Assembly (NCBI GenBank): GCA_030267965.1
Contig: BRYA01001164.1
Span: forward strand, 1 to 17,245
Source of the DNA: Triparma columacea
Taxonomy: Eukaryota; Sar; Bolidophyceae; Parmales; Triparmaceae
Reading direction: 5' to 3'
Length of the DNA stretch: 17,245 nt
The notes beneath the pieces are model-generated. The model did no database searches and was not told the DNA's origin. It was given only the letters and a program-made list of their open reading frames with translations. Position 1 is the stretch's first letter. The number at the start of each line of letters is the position of its first letter. Positions 1 through 9,315 of the stretch are shown piece after piece. The position numbers were made by a program, and so were the translations under genes.

Positions 1-68
1 CCTAACCCTAACCCTAACCCTAACCCTAACCCTAACCCTAACCCTAACCCTAACCCTAACCCTAACCC
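1..68. repeat. Telomere, CCCTAA repeats (TTAGGG on the other strand)
   Basis: Eleven perfect copies of the hexamer CCTAAC followed by CC, read inward from base 1, so the window starts at a physical chromosome end. The G-rich TTAGGG strand is the minus strand and runs 5'->3' toward base 1, the correct polarity for a left end. TTAGGG telomeres are found in many eukaryotes, including stramenopiles, animals and fungi, so they do not fix the lineage alone. Confidence 0.98.
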
Positions 69-187
69 TTTACCCACTTTACACCTTTCACACACTTTAT
101 TTACTTTACACCTTTCACACACTTTATCTTCACACACACTTTTTTCTTACAAACACTTTACCTTTACCTTTACACACTCCATCTTAT
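69..187. repeat. Telomere-proximal subtelomeric short repeats
   Basis: Simple C/A/T sequence with no G on the + strand. A 25-bp block occurs twice without mismatch at 76-100 and 103-127 (27-bp period), followed by CTTTAC-type runs to about 175. No gene is visible. Confidence 0.8.
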
Positions 188-640
188 CTTATACCCTCCT
201 CTCTTCTACTTACCTCTTTCACTCATTTCACTCCTCTCCACAACTACACTCACCCTCCTACAATTCATCTTCATACACATCTACTTCACTTACATACATC
301 ATTCAACCTTATACCCTCCTCTCTTCTACTCTCTCTCCTTAACTTCTCTCACTCCTCTCTAAAACTACACTCACCCTCATTTAATTCAACTACATACACA
401 TCTACTACACTTACAAACAATATTCCACCTTACACCTTCCTCCCTTCTACCCTCAACCCTTAAATTCTCTCACTTCTCTCCAAAACTACACTCACCCTCC
501 TAATTCATCTTCATACACATCTTCTTCACTTACACACATTAATTCACCTTATACCCTCCTCTCTTTTCTCTCAACCCATAACTCCTTTCTACAACCACAC
601 TCTCCTTCCTTTAAGTCATCTCCATACACATCCATTACAC
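188..640. repeat. Subtelomeric ~120-bp degenerate tandem repeat, about 4 copies
   Basis: Four copies are anchored by the block CTTATACCCTCCTCTCTT (or variants) at about 188, 308, 429 and 548, giving spacings of 120, 121 and 119 bp. Other shared blocks are AACTACACTCACCCTC and TTCATACACATCT in each unit. The copies diverge by substitutions and small indels. The + strand is almost free of G (one G at 615). Confidence 0.85.
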
Positions 641-983
641 TTCCATTATACTCACAAACAACTATAACACTTCCACAACCCTTCAAAACTCCATACATAT
701 TCATAACACTACCATTACACTCACAAATCACTATAACACTTCCAAAACTCTTCAAATTTTCATACACATCTACTATACTTCCATTATTCTCACAAACCAC
801 TTTAACACTCCCACAAGACATCTACTACTCTTCCAAATACTCTCAATCTTCTTTAAAAATCCCACAATACATCTACTACACTATCATAATACTCACAAAC
901 CACTATAACGCTCATACAATATATCTACTTCACCTCTACAGTATTCCCAACAATAACAAATCAAATCATTTTATCCTACAAAT
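640..983. repeat. Subtelomeric 69-bp repeat grading into degenerate sequence
   Basis: The block CTCACAAAYNACTNTAACAC recurs at about 651, 720 and 789 (69-bp period) and more weakly at 892. Because 69 is a multiple of three, the minus strand shows a short open frame (821-549) with a 23-residue periodicity. I treat this as a by-product of the repeat. Only four G residues occur on the + strand in 1-983 (615, 817, 910, 941). Confidence 0.8.
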
Positions 984-999
984 GTTGCTGCCCTATTAG

Positions 1000-3900
1000 T
1001 CACTTGCCATCCTCATCTTCAAGCGGCACTACACTGCTTACTTTTGCCTTCCCACCTCCTACTCCTATAATACCTCCACCATCAGGGCCTTCAACACTTG
1101 CTCTCCTAATACTTGCTCTAAAAGCACCTGCTAGACCACCCTCAGCTTCAGCATCAACACTTGCTCTCCTAACACTCTCTCTCCTTCTAGCATCTCCACC
1201 TGCTGGAATGAAGTCTACAGGTACTTTAGCCTTTATCACATCAGTGAACCACTCTGGCTGCTCCTCTTCCCATTGAGCCCAATTCGACTCAACCCATTTC
1301 TTAATTTCTTCTTCAATTGAGACCCAGTGATGCCTTGAGCGAGTAAATACTGCAAACTTCATTTTATCACTTTCTCCTTCAAGAAAAAAGGCCATTGACA
1401 TATCCTTTGATTTCTGTGTGCTCCAGAAGGTGTGCAAGTACTTCTTCTCAATGTTCCAAAAGAAGACAGCAAAGCATAGACTAGTTATTGGTATGAAATA
1501 CTTCCCAATCAGTGATGCAATATCAATTGCCTTCTCATTAACATGAGGAGTAGCTATATTTATTGACACTGGTAGGCTACTCATTGACAACACGAGACCA
1601 AATAACCAATATGCTCCCCCAACTTCATTAGGATGCCTAAACTGCACCATTGAAGTAAAGTCTGCAATGATCTTTACTATTACTCTGCAAAGAATACTAT
1701 TCACAATCTCTGCCTTACCCCCCAATGACATCCAGTACCAGAAGTCTCCCCTTAAAATCTTAACCAACAAGTACAGTCCAAGGTCAGCACCAATGTAGAG
1801 AAAGGCCCACCTACCTCCCATCAACGCAAGAAGAACTATTGTTGTACACCTTATGAGAAGCATTCCTGCTGACAACAGCAACATAGACACAAACACTACT
1901 GTTCTCTTGCTTGCTTTTGCTGGTATGTACCCATAAAAGTCTGGTACCTGTTCTCTCTTAGCAGGATCTGTGTCCCAGTCATAATTAATTGTTGCTGAGG
2001 CAAAGCCTGTTGTAATTGCTGACACTGCAACTGAAAGCCATGCTGAATTGCCAACATTTTTGTCATTTGTTGCTATAGCCATAAGTTGGATAATCACACC
2101 AGGGATGGCCTCAGCAAACATCTCTATCCCTTTCATGAATGTCATCTCAAACATTGGGTCAAATGCAGCCCTTACCTCTTGCTTTGCTCCAGTTGCAACT
2201 CTGTAAGCATCAACTGCAGGCTTGTACCCAAACAAGATTGGAATCCATTCCCTAACCACTCTCTTCATCCCCAACTTTCTGTTTTGTCCCCAAACAGCTA
2301 ACAATTGAATCCCAATTGACGCCACTAAGCTTGCCAGAGAAGCCTTAAAGTACCCATACTTCTTATCACTCCAAAACATGTATGTCACATACACATCAGT
2401 TAGCAAATCAGTCATGCTTGTGATAGCCCCAACAGTTACTCTTGCCTTCAACCCCCAAGGAACTTCCTCCAAAAGCCTGTAGCTAATTGTCTCAAGCATG
2501 GGTCTGAACCATTCATATTCCTCATCAAGCTCCTGTAAAGCAGGGAAATTTAAGATGAATTCATCAACAGCAGCAACTGGCTGAGTATTAATAGCCAAGC
2601 TCTTCGCTAGAGACTCTCCAATCTCCCTTCCTTCCTTCTCTCCCAGGTCTACAGCCTTACCCTCTACCTTCCTCAACTTGCACAGCTTGTTCTTGACAAC
2701 AGCGCCAAGCATTGGTGTGACAAACGCGTACTTCTCTGCAGCCTGTCTCAGAACATAGTTTGACCCTATAAATAACCTCACTGCCTCCTCCTTTGTCATT
2801 CCTTTCTTCCTGAAACTTAATGCAACCAACAGTTGCTCACCCAACAACTGCCCTATTTGGTTAGGATTTAAACCTGCATAGTCTTGTGAAGTATCATTCA
2901 TAGCATGTGAAGCAATTAGTGCGCCTCCGTTGTCCATGCCAACACTTGCTCTCCTAATACTAGCTCTCAAAACACCTGCTAGACCACCCTCAGCTTCAGC
3001 ATCAACACTTGCTCTCCTAACACTCTCTCTCCTTCTAGCATTTCCATCTGCTGGAATAAAATCTACAGGTACTTTAGCCTTCATGACATCAGTAAGCCAC
3101 TCTGGCTGCTCCTCTTCCCACTTAGCCCAGTTTAACGCAACCCACTTTTTAACTTCTCCTTCAATTGAGACCCACTGATGCCTTGAGTTATCTAAAACCT
3201 TAAACTTTGCTTCTTCACTTTCTTCTTCAAGAAAAAAGGCCATTGAATATTCCTTGCCTTTCTGTGTGCTCAAGAAGGTGGGCCAGTACTTCTTCTCAAT
3301 GTTGAAAAAGAAGACAGCAAAGCACATGGTAGTTATTAGTATAAAATACTTCACTATCGATGACGCAATATCAATTGCCTTCCCATCAACATAGGGTGAA
3401 GCTATATATATTGACACTGGTAGGCTCCCCATTGTCAATAGAAGGCCAAACATCCAGTTAGCTCCCCCAACTTCATTAGGATGTCTAAACTGCGCAATTG
3501 AAGTGAAGTCTACAACAATCTTTACCAGCACTCTGAACATAATACTAAACACTATTTCTGCCTTGCCACCAACAGGCATCCAATACCAGAAGTCTCCCCT
3601 AAAAATCTTAACCAAAATGTACAGGCTAAGGTCAGCTCCAATGTAGAGAATGGCCCAACTACCTCCCACCAACCCAAGAAGAACTATTGTTGTACACCTT
3701 ATTAGAAGTATCCCTGCTGACAACAGCAGCATGGAAACAAACACTACTGATCTCTTGCTTGCTTTTGCTGGTATATACCCATAGAAGTCTGGTGCCGTTT
3801 CTCTATTAAAAGGGTCTGTGTCCCAATCATAACTAATTGTTGCTGAGGCAAAGCCTGTTGTAATTGCTGACACTGCAACTGAAAGCCATGCTGAAGTTCC

Positions 3901-6900
3901 AACATCTTTGTCACTTGATGCTATAGCCATAAGTTGGATGATGACACCAGGGATGGCCTCAGCAAACATCTCTATCCCTTTCATGTAAGTCATTTCTGCC
4001 ATTGGTTCAATTTCAACCCCAATCTCTTGTTTTGCTCCCGTTGCAACCCTGTAAGCATCAACTGCAGGCTTGTACCCAAGCAAGATTGGAACCCATTCCC
4101 TCATCACCCTCACCATCCCCAACTTTCTGTTCTGTATCCAAACACCAAACAACTGAAACCCAATTGACACTGTCAAACTTGCCAGAGATGCGTTAAAGTA
4201 CCCATACTTTTTATCTCTCCAAAACATATTTGTCACATACACATCAGTCACCAAATCAAGCATGCTTGTGGCAGCACCAACAGTCACCCTTGCCTTCAAG
4301 CCTAATTTTGACTTCATAAATAGTTTCATGACAATCTCCTCAAGCATGGGCCTTAACCATGCTTGTTCATTCATGACTTTTTGCACTTCAGTGAATTGAT
4401 GTGCCCACTCATCTACAGCATGAGCAGCAGTCAAAGTAGTCAACATGACTGTTGCCATTGCACTCCCAATCTCCCATCCCCTGGCTTCCTCCTCACTATT
4501 ATCTTCTCCCTCATTTGTTGCTCTCCTTTTAAATTTGTTCATAACCACAGCATACAGCATAGTTCTCATGAAACCATGCTGCTCTGTAATCTCATTCAGT
4601 GCCCTATTGGCAGCAATGAACTCCCTCATGGCCTCTACTTTACTGTCCCCAACTTTTCTTTTCTTCACTTTCTCCATCAGCTGCTCTCCAAACCTCCTCC
4701 CATCCTGTTCCTCTGCTTCATTGCTCTTCAGCAGATTATCAAAGTAGTAAGCAGCATCAGTTGCCATGCTAAGGTGCTTGATTACACTTTGTTTGCTGGC
4801 AGCTTTTCCTAAACCCTCCTGTCTAGTCATCATTTCAACATCTGTCTTCATCTGGTCAGCCTCTGAGAACCTTACAGCTGTGAGATGCCCTTTGTGTTCA
4901 AGTGTGATTACAAGTGTCTGATAGTTAACTCTGTGAACCTCAAGCTGGGATTCAACTCCACTTTTAAGGCCCCAGAAGAATGCTGCAACTTCCTTGTGAG
5001 ATGCTCTCACAGTAATTGCAGTCTTCCCCCACCCCATTCCCTTCTCTGCCTTTATCATTGTCTTTCCAGTTGAACCACTACTCATCTCTTGAGCTCCGTC
5101 AATCTCATCAAAATGACTTTCAATCCCTGGCGCTCCCTCAACTGCAATTTCCTCAAACTTTTCAATAATCTGCTGTCTCTTGAAAGCGTCAATCTCTTTG
5201 CTCTTGTCAAACTTCTTCCTCATTATTGACAGATGAATAAGGAATTTAGCTGCTACTCTGTTCACAAATGCTGTGGGAATTACACCTGCAAAATCTACCT
5301 TTGTTGTGTAGGTCACATTCGTTTGGTGTATATCTCCAATTGGATCCAAAGGTTGTATGGTCCAAACTGTTGATGCAGAACCCAACACGCTTACGCTTGG
5401 TGATGATTTGTTGGTGTCGGCAACATTGATGGTAACCTTCCTGTCCTCCTTTTTCCATGTTATTGTTGTTCTGAATTCTCTGAAAGAGAAACCGGGGATT
5501 CTGAGGTCTCTGGTGGAATTGTAATTGAGAGAATGATGGTTGATTTTTTCTACATCAACAGAGACTAAACCGTGCAGCTTCATGTTCCTTCTTGTTTGTC
5601 TAGAATCCAGGTCTGTTATTACCCAGGCAGCACAAATCTCTGGTGTTTCATCCATCACAGTAGTGGCAACACCAGTCCCACCGCTTGCCCCATCAACGTG
5701 GACTAGCTTCATCTTGACCCTTGGGTCAGGACTCTTCAAATCATCAAAGTTTTCCTCTACCTTGCACTTCTCATAGAACTCCTTCCCCTTCCTAATCGCC
5801 TTCTCCTCTTCCTTAGTATAATCTTGAGGCTCATTCTTGATGATATTTGAAAGGTATTCCAGCGCAGCCCTGTCAATCTTGTCATCACTCTGGTGAAACT
5901 TCTTCCGCAATTCAATCATGTTGCTTGCATACCTGGTTGACAAGCGATTCATGACAAAACTTGGCACAGAGCCCCTGATGTCCACCTTCGAAGCAAATAT
6001 GACTCTAGTCTGGGGAACACCACCAGTGGTTGTGAGTGCCTCAAACAACCAGGTAGTTGTTGCAGATGCAAGCACAGTTCCAGAGCTCAATGGCAAGTCT
6101 TCGTTGAGCATGTCGGTGTCCTTGTACACTGTCCAGCATTTTTTACCTCCCTCCTCTGTCTGCCAGCATACAATTTGCCTCCACTCCCTATCAGAAAGCC
6201 CTCGCACTCCAAGACTCCTCCTGTTCAAATAAAGCTGTGAGTGGCCATTCATTTTCTTTGTTTTGATCGCCTTGTACTTCTTCCCAAGTTTGGCCTGTCT
6301 CTGCCTTGAATCCTTGATGAACTCGTATGCCACACACTCTGCAAGTGTAGCATCGATAACAGCCTCGCACACACCAAGGTTAACGCTATCACCCTCGAGG
6401 TGCACAGCTTTCATCTTCACCCTGGGATCTGGACTCTTCAAATTCTTGAACTTCTTACTTGTCATGCACTTCTCATAAAACTCCTTGCCATCCCTCATCA
6501 CTGCTTCCTCCTCTTCGCTGTAATCCTGTGGCTCATTCCTAATAATATTGGCAAGAGCCTCCAGCGCAGCTTGGTCAATCTCGTCGTCAGTCTGGGTGGC
6601 TCCACCGATGCCTATGAAGGACGCATTGCTCCTCTCATTTTTCCCCTCCAGCAAATGCTCGACTCCGCCAAGCTCGTCAGGATGATCTTCATCTTCGGAA
6701 AGAGGAATATTCTTAGCAACGCGTCCCTTCTCCACATCATTGTTATCTCTTGAGTAAATGACATCTTCAGGAGCACCAACAATCTTGTCGTTGATGTCGT
6801 TAAGGTTCTTTATCTCAATGACGTGTTCGGCAGCGACACTTACGGCAGATGCCTTGGATTTGGCTGTTTTTATCCCTTGAGCATCGATGGGGGTCTCTAA

Positions 6901-8668
6901 TCTTTCGATTCCCTCCTTCATCGTTGCGACGTTTACAAAGCTGTCGGGATTCATTTTCGAGGGCGCAGTCGTACGGCCGGCGGACGATGGCGCGGCGGTA
7001 ACACCATTTCGGTCTGCAACTGGACCGACAACGGGGTCGCTTGAAATGTCGGAGTTAAAAATTTCTTTTCTAGGATGAACTTCTGGATGAGAAATTTCTG
7101 AGGGTTTTGGGAGGGGGGATTTTAATGAAAAAAGGTTGAAAAAAGGCAAAATCAGAAACGCCCTCAAAACGGCTTCCAAGCCCTCCCCAAAGCAATCAAA
7201 ATACCCTACCCTCCGTCTACACGACTACCCAAACTCACCTCGTCTAGCGTCCTCGTGAAAGCTTCTAGAGACTGCGAAGGGGACAACGTTGTTACAAAAG
7301 TGAGACAAAATTACAAAGTTTCAACGCGTCCTCCTGCGACTCTCCCGCTCTCGCTTAGAGTATTAATATGTATTTGTTCTTATCCGGCGCTCACCGCACA
7401 ACTCACCTCGTCTGGCGTCCTCATGACCATTTTCAGAGTCTGCGGTAATGGCGATATGGTGGTTGTTAGTCAAAATGAAAAGATTTCAACGCCCTCATTT
7501 CTGTGTAGCATATCAAGCGCCCCACGTGGTCACCGGAGACGGAACCCATGCGGTCGCCGGAGATGGATCCGATGCGGTCGCCGCAGACAGAACCCACGCG
7601 GTCGCCGGAGATGGATCCCATGCGGTCACCGCAGACCAGCGCACGCGCGCATGTGCCGCGGCCGCCGCCCGTCGAGCTCGACGCCAAGGGCCAGGCCCTC
7701 CGCAAACGGCTCCACACGTTCCGCACATAGGCGGTGAGAAAAAACTACAAAGTTTCAACGCGCCCTCCCGCGACTCTTCTGCTCTCCCCTAGAGTATTAA
7801 AATGTATTTTTCTTTTCCAGCTCTCAACGCACAACTCACCTCGTCCCGCGTCCTCGTGGCGGTTTTCAGAGTCTGCGGTAATGGCGACTATGGTGTTTGT
7901 TAGTCAATATGAAAAGATTTCCACGCGTGACCCTTGATTCCGTGTAGAATATCAAGCGCCCCATGCGGTCGCCAGAGACGGAACCCATGCGGTTGCCGCA
8001 GAAGCGTCCCATGCGGTCGCCGCAGACCGGCGTGCGCGCGCGTGCACCGCGGCCGCCGCCCGTCGAGCTCGACGCCGAGGGCCAGACCCTCCGCGAACGG
8101 CTCTACGCGTTCCGCTTAAAACGCGTTTTTCCTTATCTGGTGCTCAACGCACAACTCACCTCGTTCGGCATCCTCGTGAGACATTTCAGATGCTGCAGAG
8201 GAAGCGACAAAAAGGGGGAAAGTGAGCAAAAGTGGCAAACTTCATCTTGTCCTCCGACACATCTCCGGCCCTCTAGTGAAGTATAAAAATGTTCTTTTCC
8301 TCCTAGAGCGCCCGACGCTTACTCACCTCGTCTGGCGTCCCCGTGATCATTTTCAAAGTCTACGGGTGTTGGCGATTATGATGTTTTTTTGAGATTTTTG
8401 GTAACATTTCAACACGCTCCTCAACCATCCCTCCTTTGCTCACTGATACATATGATTTGCGCTCTTCCAACATCACCCCCGACGCGAACTCACCTTGTCC
8501 AGCGTCTCCATGAGGCCTATCAATACCTGATGTTGAGATAATTGTCCTCTCACGGCCTATATTAGGTCCGCAGAGTTGATTCTCAGACACTGAGGCACTG
8601 ACTTGTGGCATATTAGTCTCCTCTACGCCCTCATCGCTCCCCCCTCGGGGTTCGTTCTCCACGTCCAT
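1000..8668 (-). CDS. Giant START-domain and tandem multi-pass membrane protein, with N-terminal micro-exons
   Basis: Predicted exons (minus): 8668-8494, then 33-nt exons 8359-8327, 8192-8160, 7872-7840, 7439-7407 and 7271-7239, then 7097-1000. The total is 6438 nt, or 2145 residues. Domains: acidic linker 1-115; two START-like lipid-binding domains at about 282-516 and 516-750, each ending in the typical LRKKF/MRKKF segment; a further partial START-like stretch around 800-860; then two copies (about 912-1501 and 1526-2119) of a module with roughly eight hydrophobic segments. Module motifs DLVTDVYV and FAEAIPGVIIQL recall XK/XKR-family membrane proteins, a weak assignment. Each module ends in RRESVRRASV-type basic phosphosite repeats. 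The likely role is lipid sensing or transfer at a membrane. The last exon is open upstream to a TTG at 7179 and its first ATG is 6954, so an unspliced 1984-residue product from 6954 is the alternative. The gene is transcribed toward the telomere. Confidence 0.85.
7528..7735. repeat. GC-rich cassette with 24-bp repeats inside an intron, copy 1
   Basis: About 4.6 copies of a 24-bp unit (7528-7551, 7552-7575, 7576-7599, 7600-7623, partial to 7637), followed by a GC-rich stretch. The + strand is open from 7548 to 7730 and reads MRSPEMDP-type octapeptides, then PRPPPVELDA and a GQALRKRL segment. It lies antisense within the 400-nt intron of the START gene. The flanks resemble each other (GATTTCAACGCCCTC before, AGTTTCAACGCGCCCTC after), as if the cassette had been inserted with a local duplication. 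I recognise no protein family in it. Confidence 0.65.
7967..8118. repeat. GC-rich cassette with 24-bp repeats inside an intron, copy 2
   Basis: Second copy of the 7528 cassette with only 2.7 repeat units (7967-7990, 7991-8014, partial to 8030), followed by the same PRPPPVELDA-GQTLRERL reading on the + strand. It sits in the 287-nt intron between two micro-exons, at the same relative position as copy 1. It therefore probably spread with duplication of the exon-intron unit rather than by a second insertion. The open frame carries MRSPETEP-like octapeptides but no convincing gene structure. Confidence 0.65.
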
Positions 8669-9315
8669 GTGCGGTTGCTAACTCTTGTTTGTATCTTGGA
8701 ATCTGAGCGGTGGGTGTACGGATCGGTTAAGGTTAGAAGAGTGTATAAGCTTGCAAATGTCGAAAGTCAATACGAAAAGGACAGGCCCGGCGTTGAGACC
8801 ACCATTGGGACGTTAGACCAACTAAAGCCTTGGGTAGTGTTCGCAGTGTAGAGACCATGGGAAATCTCTCGGCTCCCTGGTCATTTTGGTGACATCTTGT
8901 GACCGCCCCGTCATCCTCTGAGTTAGATCCGGGAAATCTTGAAGTAAATCCACGTTGATGCCCAACAGGAGATGTCAAATTCCGATTTTGAAATCCAACT
9001 TCGGGAGCTAGGATTGCCCATGAGGAAAATTGTTTGGGACTATCGCCCATTCTCTCCCATTTTTTTACACTACTATCACCGTCAAGCCCATCTCTCGTAC
9101 ATGAATCGAGCTACTTACCCAGGGAAGCTCCGTGTGAGGTAAAAGTCCTATTTTTTTTCCTGACTTCCGAGTCCGAAGCGTTTTTTTGGTCGAAGTCCAC
9201 CACCAAAAAAAACATAATAGTGTGTGTATCTCTCAAACGACTCTACGTAATCCTTTCCTCTCTCCCCTTCCCCCTTTCTCCCCCCCCCTTCCCCTCCCCC
9301 TCCCCTATTTCCTTT
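8669..9315. other. Intergenic stretch without a supported gene
   Basis: This lies between the predicted ATG of the START gene (8668) and the stop of the SYO1-like gene (9316), and holds the promoter of the former and the 3' flank of the latter. Open frames at 9050-8733 (minus) and 8603-8851 (+) show no recognisable domain and no paired splice sites. The 9250-9315 end is extremely pyrimidine-rich on the + strand. Confidence 0.5.

Larger units (their letters stand above)
7239..8526 (-). repeat. Array of six 33-nt exon units separated by introns
   Basis: Six units lie at 8494-8526, 8327-8359, 8160-8192, 7840-7872, 7407-7439 and 7239-7271. Each is exactly 33 nt, preceded by AG and followed by GTGAG on the minus strand. 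Read with two leading bases completing a codon, every unit is open and encodes x-[SFI]-x-x-x-H-[EG]-D-A-x-[RQ]. The invariant H, D and A use different synonymous codons between copies (CAT/CAC; GAC/GAT; GCT/GCC/GCG), which supports this frame. Intervening introns are 134, 134, 287, 400 and 135 nt. The frame agrees with the upstream exon starting at ATG 8668 and with the acceptor at 7098. The first unit (8494-8526) is continuous with the upstream open frame and is probably the end of exon 1. Confidence 0.7.

Noticed and set aside
549..821. 90-residue minus-strand open frame with 23-residue internal repeats
   Set aside because: It lies wholly in the 69-bp and 120-bp subtelomeric repeats; the periodicity follows from a repeat length divisible by three, and there is no recognisable domain.
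7098..7179. Start of the START gene at the TTG at 7179
   Set aside because: Non-ATG start; the stretch 7098-7140 on the minus strand looks like an intron end (pyrimidine-rich, ending CCCTCAG), and the phase fits an acceptor at 7098.
7528..7640. CRISPR-like short repeats
   Set aside because: The 24-bp units are contiguous with no spacers, degenerate, and in a eukaryotic intron; they form a minisatellite.
8733..9050. 105-residue minus-strand open frame
   Set aside because: No domain, no splice partners, and overlapping open frames on the other strand; could be a decayed element but nothing supports a gene.
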